Positions 38,306-50,900 of a stretch of 64,000 nt of DNA are shown here, piece after piece (within the stretch, counting starts at the first letter, position 1; every line of letters starts with the position of its first letter). Source of the stretch: Diorhabda sublineata (Eukaryota > Arthropoda > Insecta > Coleoptera > Chrysomelidae); assembly GCF_026230105.1 (NCBI RefSeq), contig NC_079474.1:45088294-45152293 (forward strand). The letters are read 5' to 3'. Below the pieces are notes generated by a model that worked only from the letters and a program-made list of their open reading frames with translations, was not told the DNA's origin and did not search any database. Position numbers and translations under genes: made by a program.

Positions 38306-38368
<63 letters not shown>
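38306..38368. repeat. (AT)n microsatellite, 63 bp
   Basis: Uninterrupted AT dinucleotides, directly at the end of Penelope fragment C. Confidence 0.95.
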
Positions 38369-38370
<2 letters not shown>

Positions 38371-39602
38371 TGAAACGGAATCAAATAAAGAAAAGTAATA
38401 ATTTTTAGAAATGATTTACATACATAAGATCGTAAAAGCTATAAATAATAAAAAAGATTCGAATAATTTAAGTAATAATTTGATATATGGCTGTTATATA
38501 TTTTTGAGATAAATAAACTGAGAAACAATTTGTTCACAGTATGCTATTCTGTACTTTTGCATTCTAATTCTGTTCTACCTCCCTAATATCTTACAAAACT
38601 GCATTCAACTATTTTTTCTTTGATTAGTTTGGGCTTGGTTAGGTTAGTTAGTTAGTAATAGTTTTTTACCTAACTCATACAAATACGTGAAATTACATAA
38701 TATTATGAATACGTTTAAAAGTGTCCGAAAAGAACAATGCTTTTTAAAATATTCTCCTACTATGTCCTCACAATAGAAGAAAACAATGTCCATAGCCCTA
38801 ATGATTTATGCACGATGAAGCCTCTCCCCATTTCCTAAGAAATCATCTGAATAACATTTTTGCTAATAAACTGATTGGTCCAGGAGGTCCATTTGCATGG
38901 ACCAAGGGTAATCACAAGGAACGAAATGATGGATAGATTAAAATTCCATTGTGATGCTATAAGGCAGAAATCTTGGAATGCTCTTCCAAGTTCAAAGAAA
39001 TATCCGTAGACTTCGGAAGCGTATAGAATTTTCTTTGTCAAGTATTCTTCTAGGAAAACTTCAACCTTGCTCAATAAAGAATTTTGAAAGATTTGCGTAA
39101 GACCAATTTAGACAAAGCGCAATCATTTACTGCTTCCTGTAATAACTAGCAAACATATGGCATTAGGAAAAACTGTTAATAATAGCATTGTCGTTGTCTG
39201 ATGATAATGCTGTAATTCGAAGGTGCTCTTGCAATTTATTATCCTAATTCATTACGTAGTATTAGATGTGTAAGTTTTTATACTTATTGTTTCCATGAGT
39301 TACAAAAAATTCTTGTTTCGCGTGAAAGACTGAGCACGTTACAGTTAATGGCTTCGTTATTACTATTGTACTATAGCCCAAGAGCTAATTATATTTTGTT
39401 CAAGCTACAAATTATTCAACACTGAATGGAACAGAAGAAATTACAAAAAGGAAAGCATTAAAGAAACGTTTATAGACAATTATTAAAAAAGATCAAGTTG
39501 AGTTAATAATTAATGAAAGTTGAATTACAAAATTATTATACGACTATGTTAAATTGGATTTTTAACATCCCTTTCTTTCAATATATCAGATAATAAATAA
39601 AT

Positions 39603-39604
<2 letters not shown>

Positions 39605-39640
<36 letters not shown>
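39605..39640. repeat. (TA)n microsatellite, about 36 bp
   Basis: Uninterrupted dinucleotide tract; it produces the Ile-Tyr run of a spurious minus-strand frame. Confidence 0.95.
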
Positions 39641-39644
<4 letters not shown>

Positions 39645-40002
39645 AGAAAATGATTTAATATTAAGGCTGAAATCTATTTGTGCCAAAAATAGTGCTAATA
39701 CCTCAAAATTCAAATTAGAATTGTATCGCGAAATTGCGGATTGACCCAGAAAGAAACAACGAAGCAAAGTGAAGAAACTGGAGAAAATAACAACGATATA
39801 GGTAGCTGGAACTATAATCAGTAATAATAAAATCTAGAGAAGTATAATGATAGAGATATTCACTACAATTAATATGGATTAAATATAATGAAAAGTTGGT
39901 TTTTCTATCATATATTCAAATGAATTTGAACAAATATTAAGATAATAAATAAAAAAAGACAAATTAAAATGGAAAAACCAATATTCTATTGTAAGTACTT
40001 AC

Positions 40003-40144
40003 AGTATTTGGTAGTTCTACGGAAAGTATTCTTATTTTCGGTTTAGAAGAAAACTCCACACTTCACTGCAACGAATGCGCACTTAGACCGGGTCGATGTG
40101 ACCACAGCTAAAACCGCACTGAACCTTGTTTGATTAAACTTATA
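40003..40144 (-). promoter_or_regulatory. Candidate 5' untranslated exon and start site of elongase gene 1
   Basis: Gene 1's first coding exon starts after a splice acceptor, so a noncoding exon must exist upstream. At 40003/40002 the minus strand has a strong donor (ACT/GTAAGT). Above it is a locally GC-richer stretch with an initiator-like TTCAGT centred at 40120 and TATAAG at 40144-40139. The TATA spacing (about 24 nt) is a little short. This would imply an 8.3-kb first intron full of repeats. Transcript data would decide it. Confidence 0.35.
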
Positions 40145-41242
40145 CTAAGAATGGCACTTGCTTCATAACCGACTACTTTCACTACTCTTACTCGTAGAAA
40201 ACGAGCTATAATTGAAAACGATAATACCAAATACACCAGGTTACGTTAATTAAGTTAAAAATTGTGTCACTAGATTTCGGTAAGGAAGACGGAGGATACA
40301 AGAAGATGAGTTATTTATATACAGTTGGTAAACGATTGTATTTAAATATTCATTAATTGACAGTGAAATGAATAATACAATTACAAAAGTTTAAGTAATG
40401 TAATTCATTAGAATTTCATGTTGTTTGAAGATTCAAGACTTTAGTTTTATTATTTAATTGTTCTAAAGAAATAAATGACTTCATTATCTATTGCTTTGCA
40501 TTTGGTTCTAATACGTAACGTAACGTCGCTTCGTTACAGCAGAAAAAAAAATCTGGCTACTGAAAGATTACAGGTATTAATTATAGAAGGATTTATATTT
40601 GGCATTTAAAACCAATTAGGAAAAAAAATCCAACGATAAAAATTGATAATTAATAAAATAATCGAATTTCTAGTGCATAATAAATATTTCCAAGTTAATG
40701 AAAATAAATATAGTTTAAGAAAACTGAAAAACACGATTTTAAAACTCATCAAACTGAAAAGTTAATACTTATTTATCTTATATATAAGCTAAAGACATTA
40801 ATGAATGAAAAATACTAGAATTCTTGGTGAACAAAGCGCCCCACGTTTTTCCCATGGCAGTTTCGAAAACGTGAACCTACTAATTGGCCTCAAATTTTTT
40901 CGAGATACTCTATCATACACTATATGATATGATATATACAAGAATAATTGGCTTCTAGCAAGGAAAGGGTATGAAAAAAATGTTAAAAAATGTTTTCTCA
41001 ACCTAGCCTTACCACGTATGTTCAACTACTGATATTTTGCGCCTATATTTAAATTTGTTATGTCACAAAAAACTCCGCAGATTCCTTCATCCAGCACCAT
41101 CATATTCCTTCTATGCTATGCAATATTTTTCTTTAGGTAAAATTTCGATTTCCTTATAAGAATGTTAAGTACTTTCACGATTTTTGAAATTATTCCCTAA
41201 TGTAATTGTTTTCCATTGTATCAAGATCGAATATTGATGTGA

Positions 41243-41312
41243 ACAGGATTTGAGCCCTTGATTGGCGAATCCGGAGGTTGACGCCTTAGCCCGCTCGGCA
41301 AACAAACACAAT
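41243..41312 (-). mobile_element. tRNA-Leu-derived sequence, probably a SINE head
   Basis: The minus strand reads GCCGAGCGGGCTAAGGCGTC, an almost perfect tRNA-Leu D-arm/box A, followed about 25 nt later by GGGCTCAAATCC, a box B/T-arm sequence. The acceptor ends do not pair properly and the anticodon arm is poor. It looks like the pol III promoter head of a tRNA-derived SINE or an old pseudo-tRNA rather than a working tRNA gene. Confidence 0.5.
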
Positions 41313-41639
41313 TAAAGGGTAGGATATACTAACAGTAATAAGCCACAAAAGAGAGTTACAAACAAGCTCACAAGCTTATAAATATACCCACACACAGGTA
41401 AACCTAATAATAAGTAAAAGGGTGTGATGTTCCTTAAATATCAAGTGGAAAAAAGCAAAGAAGGCTGTTATGAATAAGAAGAAATGAACGAAAATTGTAT
41501 AGACACGTTTTTCTCTATCACCACCAACCCCAATCAATTTCCCCTTGAGGTGGTAAATACGCCTTGGTCTCCAGGTCATAGTAAGGTTGGTCGCGATGAT
41601 TGGCGAAAATGTGAAAATATATATTTCTGTCCTTTTCTA

Positions 41640-42145
41640 ACGCACGAACTCCTGAAAAGGTCTAAAAATTTCGGGAATGGTCTAGAAAGTTCAAAAATGT
41701 GTGATCGATTTAGAATGTCCTAGAAAGTTCTAAAAATTTCAGGAATGATCTGGAAAGTTTTAAAATGAATCCAAACTATTGTAATCAATTTAGAAAATAC
41801 TAGAAATTTCCGGAATGGTCGAAAAAGTTGCAAAATGAGTACATTTTATTATGATCGATCTAGAATATTTCAGAAAGTACTAAAAATTTTTGGAGTGATT
41901 TGTAAATTTCTAAAATAAGAGCGAACTATTGTAATCGATTAATGTACTGGAAATTTCTAGAAATTTCCCAAAAGCTCTAAAATGAGTGGAATTTATTGAT
42001 CGATTTAGAATGGTCGAGAAAGCTCTAGAAAGTTCTAGTATGATCCAGAAAATTCTAAAAGGAGTGCTATTTATTAGTAGCGATCTAAAATTTTCTGGAA
42101 ATTTCTAGAAATTTTTGGATTGATCTGGTAAGTTCCAAAATGTGT
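41640..42145. repeat. Diverged tandem repeat rich in heat-shock-element-like sequence
   Basis: About six units of roughly 80 bp, each with versions of GATCGATTTAGAAT, CTAGAAAGTTCTAAAA and AATTTC.GGAATG. Within them lie alternating GAA/TTC blocks at 5-bp spacing, the consensus of heat-shock elements: four perfect blocks at 41950-41967 (GAAATTTCTAGAAATTTC) and four at 42093-42110. Imperfect arrays occur at 42018-42035 and elsewhere. No ORF is supported. Confidence 0.7.
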
Positions 42146-42149
42146 ACGA

Positions 42150-45100
42150 GTGTTGATCTAAAAGGACCAAATCGAAGTGATGTACTAAATATTCTGGCAA
42201 TTTCGGTGTCTGATGGTATAAAAACCTGGTATGGTATTTTCTATACCATGAAACATTTATTTTAAGTCGAAAACGCCGGGTTTCGCTGCTAGTTTTAAAC
42301 AAATTCTGATATTTCTGGTCGTCGTGTATAATTTGTGTAAATCAATCAAATTTTTGTAGGTGACCCACGATAGTTTTTGTTTTGTTTCTAAAGGAAAATA
42401 AATTAAAATAACCAAACAAACGACTGATGATAAATTTTTATAGCACCTTTTGATGAAAAGAAACTCCGTATGTTAATATAAATTTGGTTTTAATTTTTCT
42501 CTCGTCCAAACCATACATAAAATTTAACAACCCATTGTCAATTCCAATTACAATATCTAAAATTGTTATTTTATGTACACAATAAGTTTTTTTATAAATG
42601 AAAAGATAATATATCGCCAGCCGTTTCAAAGGTTCATTGGAGAAAGTGAAGAGTTAAACGAAACTTGTGATCTCGACGTACAAATTTCAGAATGGGATAC
42701 TTTCTTCGAAATGGAAATCGTAAATTCCACCTATCAATAAATCAATAAATATTCAATTATTATTTGTGGTTTTATTTTTTCTAATTATGAAATTATTTCC
42801 TTGAAAATGAAATTCCATCCTTATTTAATCCGGATATACTTGTATATATTAAGTTATACCCCTAGGAATACGATTATATACTGGATCGTGGTTTTAAGAG
42901 AGCGATTCATTACTATCTTACTAGGTACATAGTTAACAGGAACTACGTTTATTATATAATGGAAGAAATAAAAATATTGAGAAATCATGAGAAAAAAAAT
43001 TATTGAGTTTACCATTTAAATTTCACATTTTTAAGGCTGCGTATGGTTTACTCTTCAGACTATTGCTAGCAAAATTTATTAATTCAGTAATATTAGTTCT
43101 GATATATGAATATAATTTGGTTATTTTTTTAAGCGAATCATATATAGATAATATAGATATATAGATAAATCAACAGTGCTTTAAATATAGACAGCTTACA
43201 ATATATGGAACTATCCTTTCGTTCGAAATGAATGGAGCAAACCCACGCTAAAATAAATAAGGGGTATGGTATGTAAATGTTTCCAGCCAGACTAAAATCG
43301 TTTTTGTTAATAATTCACTAATCGACAAAAACATAAAATAATTATAATTATTGAAAAGAAATGGAAAAATTGTTTGTGTTATTTTGTGATTTACGACGGC
43401 TTTATGATCTCATAATAGAAAGTGTAATATTTTAAAAGAAAATAATAACAGTTTGTGCAGATAAGATTAAAACCATGCGGCTTATTCATTAGGTGGTTGA
43501 AGACAAATTCGTAAAGCAGCGTTTCGATAATATTGGAAACGTTGGATATAATTATAATGGTGAGATAGTGATAGATAACCTTGGACTCAGTAAAAGAGGG
43601 TAACTATTCCAGTCCAAAATTAGAAGTAGATGAGGTCATATATCCGGACTGAAAATAAACAGCAAAAGTACTTAGAATATCAACTGGTTGGTGAAGACTT
43701 TCGTTCTTATGGAATATGCTGGTAGTTCTCCTATTGGAATTTAGAAAGGACCCAAAATTCTTGGGATCACTTGCCGACGTATAAATATTTTAATTTTGGT
43801 TTGCAGATCCATAAATTTAATATCATTATTGGTACTCTTAAATTTTTTTAACAGATGATGTTCCACTTTTAGGTGTGAAAAATGTCGGTGTTAAACCATA
43901 GAAAGTATTTTTTCAAGGATCTAGGTATTGTTTTGGGAACGCTAGCGGACACTGCATCTTGAATTCCAGCAACTTCAAGATATCATATTATATTTTTTCT
44001 ATTATTTATTCTAGATTTTACTAATATTCACCATTAGAATCTGACTAGAGAATCTATTGAGGTCAAAAGATCTAGGAAGTCACTAAAATTTTGAAAATTC
44101 GAAAGTTTCCTGGAAGATCATCCTTACTATAAAGTGAGAAAGTAAAAGAGAAAGACATTCATCAGAAAATTTGTTAACTTTCAAGAATTTGAATTTTCTA
44201 AAAGTCTCGATTTCTAGTAATTTCCAGAATTTCTCCAATTTATTATCTAAATTAATTTCGATCCCCGATCGTCTATTGTAGCATATCACGCTAAACAGAA
44301 AGATTATTGTCAGTCGAGTTGACGATTGCTCTTATGCGGTGAAGCAGGTTACAACGTTTGAGAAACTTAAGGAATTATTTTGGAATACAGGGCCGAAAAT
44401 ATTCATACCAAGTGCATTGTTAACCTGGTTTAATTGAACACATGCGGATGTAGCTATCGATTGAAGACGATTTTTTTAATTTAATTAATTTGGCAGGTTT
44501 TATTTTAAATCGATCATTTAGTGAAAATACTATTTGTTTATACTAAACAGACTAAGAATAAAAACAGTTGGTTTGTTTATTGAATTCAATTTTATACGCA
44601 AGAACAAACATTTTATAGTATTTGCCAAAAGAGATATATTTGTTAATCAATGTCAAATATTCAGTAAATCTTAGAATACTGAGTATTGAATTAATGGCTG
44701 ATATAAAATAAGATATTGAAGAAATTTAATAAAAGAACACAACTTCTTGGCATGATTTCAACCAAGTTGGTCAATGAATTTTGTGCGATTTCTGTCCAAA
44801 GTTGTGGAAAAAGCTCTCTAAGCTCCTATACAGAGTGTTTCAAAAAAGATAATTCCGTCTCTAGGATTGATAGAAAACTAAATATTTGGAGTTTTAGATA
44901 CATCCAATTTGTTTTTATGTCTGATTCTCATAGAGGGCGCTGGTTACACAGTTCGTACCACGTAGTATTGAACATAACTTTTTCAATATTAGATTTATTA
45001 AGCAAAATTTCAAGTGAACTTAAAAATCAGTTAATTTATACCAGAAAGGTACCTACTTTTGCTAAAACTCGATACTGAGGACCGTTTTCGGAATATTTTT

Positions 45101-45310
45101 ATTTGAAAATTATGAAAGTAATAACCCTTCAAAAGTTATTAATTATTATTATTATTAATTAGTGAGCATTAAGTTATTTGGAATTTTTATCTCGTAAATT
45201 ATGAAAATTTTTATTCTAACATATTTTGGACGTATCGCACGATATTGGCAGAAAACTCTCGGGAGAAAAAAGTGGAGAAAAACCCCGTAGTCTAATTTAG
45301 TAATGTACAC
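42150..45310. other. No identifiable gene
   Basis: AT-rich intergenic sequence. A 120-codon plus-strand frame at 44716-45078 has no known domain. Within it, CAGAGTGTTTCAAAAAAGAT at 44831 resembles the terminal sequence of some insect DNA transposons, but no partner end was found. Confidence 0.4.
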
Positions 45311-45313
45311 TCA

Positions 45314-46307
45314 CAAGGATGTTCCTAGAAGCACCTGGCTCAACAAAGGAAACACAAAAATTTTGGAAAAAAATATATTTATTTTTCAACCTAATCTCCT
45401 TTTATATACACGTGTTCCAGCGATTTTATACACTTTTTATAACGAGAATCGTCAAGCTCCTCAAAATAGCCATTAACTGCCGACATCGCCTCTTCATAAC
45501 TGGAAAATCTTTGACCAGCGAGCCATTCATTCAAGTCTAGGAAAAGAAAATAATTCGACGGGGCCAAATCTGGCAAATAGGGCAAATCTGGCATGAGGTA
45601 GCAATTCAAACTTTAATTCATCATCATTTAATTCAATTTTGGCCATTACCACGGATGTGCCAGCCAATGAATTGTCTTGATGGCATAACACTTCCCAAAA
45701 AACCGACGCCTGCAGATGGAACGGTACTTGCATCTCTCATTATCCCTTTTCAGTTCTTTCGTTTCGGGTGTGATGTGATGGACCTACGGTTATAGAACGA
45801 CGCTAAAATTATGTGAAATCTTGCCAAACACTCAACGAAAACATCTTCACGATGCTGTTCTTGTTCCATTGTGATTAAACGCGGTACCCATCTTGCTCAC
45901 AGCTTTCTCATGTCAAAATTTTCAGATAATATGCGATGTGCAACACTTTATGAAATGCCTACTTTGTCTGCTAGCTCGCGTACTTTCGGTCGAAGATCAT
46001 CCAGAACCGCTTTGTGGATATTGATAAAAATTTCTGGATTTGTTACCTCATTTGATCGACTCCATACTGTACTGTTGATAACAAAGGAGCAGTCTCACCC
46101 AGAATAGAATCAAGCTCAGTTTTTATATTGTTTGGGCTAAGACCTTTTCAATCTTTTCCATGTTTACAAATTCACTGAAAACATTCACGCGTCTACAAAC
46201 TTGAAACATATGTTGTATAGACAATGTACTTTCCAATATTTGGTGGTATTTTTTTAGTAGCTACCGCCATCTCTAGGTCAGGACAGGTATTTCTGGGACC
46301 ATCCTCG
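45314..46307 (-). mobile_element. Full-length but inactivated mariner element (994 bp)
   Basis: The ends pair as imperfect inverted repeats of about 30 bp: left CAAGGATGTTCCTAGAAGCA, right (reverse complement) CGAGGATGGTCCCAGAAATA. TA follows the right end at 46308-46309; the left flank is CA, presumably mutated. Minus-strand pieces of a mariner transposase follow in order: a helix-turn-helix part (KVRELADKVGISKSVAHRIL, near 45990-45930), WVPRLIT (45890), the second catalytic block (CHQDNSLAGTSVV, near 45680-45640), the third (LPDLAPSNYFLF, near 45570-45535), and the tail (YFEELDDSRYKKCIKSLEH, near 45475-45420). Stops and frameshifts abolish function. Confidence 0.8.
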
Positions 46308-46309
46308 TA

Positions 46310-46945
46310 CCAATCCAATTAGAAGAGTAGATTATTATTAAAAAAATGATTAACATATTAATTGATGGATTGTTTACTAATTTACGTTAATGGTTTCAAT
46401 GATGATACCTTGTAATTTTAAAAATATATGTGTAAAAAAGACAATGCGCAACTTGACTTAGTTTTATAAACAATGGAGTGTCAATGAGACAAAATGATTT
46501 AATTATTTCTAATTGTATGGAATGAGTTAATGGTGTATTGAAACCAAATCAAGTATCGTACAAGGACTCTTAATGAATTCAAAATAATTTAACCCAATAA
46601 CTTCATTAGGCAATAGCGGAAAATTTTACTTTCACGCAAATTAGTTACATTTTTGTAAATCCTTTATTTACTCGATGCGATAAAAAAATACGATGCATTA
46701 TTTTATCAAAAACTAAGTAAAAAAGTAATACATTCTTGAAGTATTGCTTTTGGGTAGGAATGCACTCATCCCAATGTAGTATCCATGACTTGTAGCACTC
46801 TGCTATGTCGTTGGGCATTTCTATTTCAGGAATAGTGTCTTACCGTTTCCTTCTAATACTTTTCTTCATTTACGTAGAGAGCCAAAGGCCAGTTAGTACT
46901 AAATCTGATGAGATAAACATGAAGATGTTTAGCGTCCAAAACTTA
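46310..46945. other. No identifiable gene
   Basis: AT-rich; nothing supportable seen. Confidence 0.45.
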
Positions 46946-46954
46946 TGAGTCAAA

Positions 46955-47395
46955 AGCCGTTTGTGAAATCGTGAAGAATAATTCCACTACTTTTTATGTG
47001 AAAATAAAGCAAAAAAGGGTGAACCCTATTACAATCGAGTAGTTCGAGTGGTGCCTGCCGTGTGGAGAGCCTGTGGATATTGATCTTGAACTTCTGTAGG
47101 TTGTAGTTTTCGCGAAAGACATGCCTTGATAGCTGATTCCACAGGATTGCACTTCTCCAAAGAAAGGAGTCTCGATATATTGATATTTTGGGCGTCTGCA
47201 GGTGAAATCGGTGTTTATGAGACACGTCTGTCTGTCGAGTAGGTCTTGCAAATACTGTTCTAGGGTCATACCCATTACATTTTCTTCGAAACAAAACTAA
47301 ATGTTAATATTGTTTAGAAGCATCTTTTACGATAGACAGACTGTCACGCAGAAACGTATCCCTGCTTGCCCCATTCCAGGCGAGGCTATGAGACA
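46955..47395 (-). mobile_element. LINE 3' end fragment (Jockey/RTE-like polyprotein C-terminus)
   Basis: A 114-codon minus-strand frame ends in FLWRSAILWNQLSRHVFREN and YNLQKFKINIHRL. This is the typical closing sequence of insect LINE polyproteins (F..R...LWNxLPxxVFxxxYxxxxFKxxxxxx). Further upstream, SLAWNGASRDTFLR.. (near 47390-47340) may be the preceding region in another frame. No RT core is present, consistent with the 5' truncation usual for LINE insertions. Confidence 0.7.
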
Positions 47396-47399
47396 TGTT

Positions 47400-47975
47400 T
47401 TAGTTGAAATAAATGTAGCTTCTATAAAGTCAAAATGAGGTTTAAAAATAAATATTTTGTATCAAATGAATTACAGTGTATATGAAGTGAAAAAAAAAAT
47501 GGTTTTTGTGAAAGATAAATAACAAAAATCAAAAACTCCCATATACTGAAGTAGTTTTGACATAAATCGTTTTTTACCCTTAAAAACTCACCTACTTTCC
47601 CTTGCCGACCTCAGATTGCCCGTATATTATTTTTCCTCTCATTTTTATCATATTCTCCTCCTTTTGCATTTGATCCACTACTTTCATTTTTTATGGTTTC
47701 AAAAATTAACGATCCTTGTGTAATCCACAGACCCAAGAAGTGATTAATATTATCAGAAAATAAGTGAGATATGATTTTGCCGGTTAACAAAGGATTCACT
47801 CTATTTACCGATAGATTAAAAAAGTTCGATTAATAAACATTAAATGTTAAATAAACAAGATCTTTCTTTTAGTGAATTTATTCAATGGCACACAATTTTT
47901 CATACACTTAATATGTTTCAAAATGTTATAAGTACTATGAATAATTACATTTTTTTTTTATTAAATTATTACAAA
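47400..47975. other. Downstream region of elongase gene 2
   Basis: AT-rich; contains the presumed 3' untranslated region and AATAAA (minus, near 47882-47877) of elongase gene 2. No other feature seen. Confidence 0.5.
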
Positions 47976-50900
47976 TTACTTAGTCTTAGATTTTTTAACA
48001 TATGCCTTATAATAGAAATCTGAAAATAAGAATAACAGAAAAATATTTTGCGTTACCGTTAAAAACCCAACATATCTTGGATAATTACAAGTTGGCCATA
48101 ACAAAATTTTTCCAAAGATTATGATAAATATCAGAAACTGGACCTAAAACAAAATAACCATTTTTTTGATATATGAATTTGTAATAGTTTCTGCTGCCAA
48201 AGTATTGAAATATGGCAAAACTGATGTGAATATGTCAAATCCGACATTACCATACAGATACTTGGTACATTAATTTTGATAAAAAAGTGGAATTAAGTAG
48301 CGATGATTTTCTATTACTTTCGACGAAAATTTTTAATAACCTTTCACTAAATTGTAGCTTAGGACTTTCCATTTCAAATAGTTACTTAGCTTAGCTTTGC
48401 TAACAGTGTTTAACTGCTATACACTATTCTTTCAACAACAGAAAATTCCATGGAGCGCCATAGAACGTACACCTATTAATATTATATTTACTTACAAGTT
48501 GCAGTTGTGTTAAAGTCTTTTTAAAGGTTGATCTATATTTCCAGTTGGGATATATGGCCGCTACAAGATAATAGGAAAACATAACGCAATGTATAATTGT
48601 ATTAAGAAGAACAATCCAAGTTGTAGTTCCTCCACAATTGTATCTCACTCCGACCCAAACTCCTAACATCATTGCTGAGTGATGATAAAGATGTAAGAAG
48701 CTAATTTGGCGAAAGCTTTTCCTTAGAAGAAAAAATAACTGAAATAAATACAGGAATATTAACTTGAGTTCCAAATAGAATCTTATGTTTAGATTAAGAT
48801 TTAATGTCATGCTGAGCTTGGACTCTTTGCAACCCCAGAAGAAACTAACCCAGATAATTCTATCTAAAGCTCTTCCTTCGAACACTGCAAATAATACCGC
48901 ATGCATGAAACCTCATTCTCAATCGCCAGTTTGGCTTTAATAACCACCACGCTACTGTACTGTGATTTCGAACTTAACAGATATTGCTTTACAGCTTATG
49001 TTGATTACCCACGCCTTTGAAAAGGTTTGGCAGGAAAAAATAAAAATGAACTCACCATATACCTTTTTTGAAATGCTGTCTTACCTAACAGAAAGATATT
49101 CACAAGTATCAATGAAATTCATGTAACCACAGGGCAATTAGTCTAGTGGTTACAGCTCCTGACTCACGAAAATTAGTTTTGTCGCTGATTTTCTGAAACT
49201 TAACATCAAAATTTTGGCCGCTAAGCAATATATGTTTGTTTAATTTTTCCAGATAACTCAAAATCTATGCCAAATTTCGGAAAAAGTGAAATTATCAAAA
49301 ATGTAGTTTAAGAAATTTTCTACAAAAAAGGTCCCCTGTGATTTTTCCTTTAGAGTTGTCATTTCTTTGTAAAATGCGCTCAAACTTCGGGGTGGTCGCA
49401 TCTTACTAAAAAGTTTTCGCGCCACGTAGAGGGAAATTACAACATTTCGAGACGAAAGAAAGTGCATTTTACTCGTTAGTCTCTACTTTTCAATTGCACC
49501 TGCAAAAAATTCAGACTTGTGAAATTTTTTTGGAAAACAGCACGAACGGGATTGTTTTTTGCTGGTAGCCTGGGTGAACTTAAAATACATGTGTCTGTGT
49601 CTCTGCTAGATCCAGTCATCAATTAGACGATTACCTTTAAAATGAAACCAATTGTAACTTTGAACTCACTCTGTGAGAGGAAATAAACTACTTTTACTAA
49701 TGTTAGATTTTCCCATAGTTGACAGATTTGGCTACATTTTTATTGTTGTTGAATATCAGCCTTTTTGGCAAATTAATAAGAAAACTAAAGCATACATTTT
49801 GTAGCTGAGTTGTCGAGCTTCAATTTCCTCCCCAAATAAGTTCGTAAAACCTTTGGTTTTCCATAAAAAATTTGAAAACTCGCCAAGAGCTCGACATTTT
49901 TTTCTTAAATCTTTTTGCGATTTTCGGGGGTTTGGTTTTAACGCATCATACGGGGGAAAACGAAAGCATACGTGATAGAGTCACCCTCTACAAAAAAGAA
50001 ACCTCTTTCTACTGGGAGAGTCTCTTCAATACATCAGCCGAAGATTCTAAGGGTGTAGAGGACGCCGTCGGAGCAAAACGGACAGACGGCAAAAGACATC
50101 TTATTAGTGCACGTGTAAAATTTTAACGTTAATTGTTGAAATAAAATTGTGAAAAGAAAATAGTGAAAATAGTAGAAAAGGAACCTAATGGGAGTGCTTC
50201 AAGGGAAAAAATTAATTGTTTTTCATTTTTAGTACTCTTTGATTAGTGAAATGTTGAATTATTATTTAATTTAATCGTGATTTTTTTCGATAAATATGAG
50301 AATGAAGGAGACAAGTCTGATGTAAATATTCATAGCAAGTGTAGTTCAGAGTGTCAAGTCGTGAAATAAGGCTTTACTATAAAATGTGATTAGGATAGCA
50401 GTTTACTCTTCTTTTACTAGTTGTGATACTATTCAAGGAAAGAAAGGTGTCTTCAAATTGTTTGAAAAAAAATTAAAAGTTAAATCTAATCACAGAGAAG
50501 CTCTTGAAGCGTTTCGAAGGTTTGACAGTACAGAAGAGTGTATAGCTGAAAATGGAGTGAATGCAGTTCTTGCTTTATATAATACGCCTCGTAATGTCTC
50601 TAACCTCGATTTATATAGATATACGTGTTTTTTAAAGGCTGTTATTAAGAAAAATATGGTCAATTGTCACCAATAATCACCAGCGTCCTCAGAGATCTTA
50701 AAAATGATTTTTGTAACTGCCAAAAAGGTTGTAGTAAGTTGTGTATTTGCAAGAAGGCTGGACTGCTATGTAGAAGCCTGTGCGGGTCATGTTTACAAAA
50801 TTCATGTACAAATCTGATTCCTGCTGACTTGGGGGAAGAATAACTTTTAGACGGAGAGACCAGTGAAGACACCCTGACGAGCACGGAATTCCTCTTGAAA

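Larger units (their letters stand above)
38370..41240. other. No identifiable protein-coding gene
   Basis: Apart from the microsatellite and the candidate untranslated exon near 40.0-40.15 kb, only unrecognised short frames occur (38835-39074 and 40798-41025, minus). The region 40090-40330 also has a minus-strand TATATAAATA at about 40322-40313, an alternative core-promoter element for elongase gene 1. Confidence 0.35.

Noticed and set aside
38835..39074. Minus-strand frame near the elongases as a further elongase exon
   Set aside because: It contains none of the ELO motifs and its borders are not splice-like.
44716..45078. 120-codon plus-strand frame as a gene
   Set aside because: No start context, domain or splice partner, and it spans a possible transposon terminal sequence (near 44831).
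48739..48906. N-terminal part of the 160-codon frame at 48424-48906 as elongase coding sequence
   Set aside because: Residues before LFFLLRK are intron read-through; a good acceptor (TATTTATTTCAG) sits exactly at the family's known boundary, and exon 3 ends in phase with it.
49130..49165. tRNA-Asp/Glu-like box A (ATTAGTCTAGTGGTTACAGC)
   Set aside because: No box B or acceptor pairing follows, and the same stretch recurs, diverged and inverted, at the other end of the transposon-like unit, so it is part of that element's arm.
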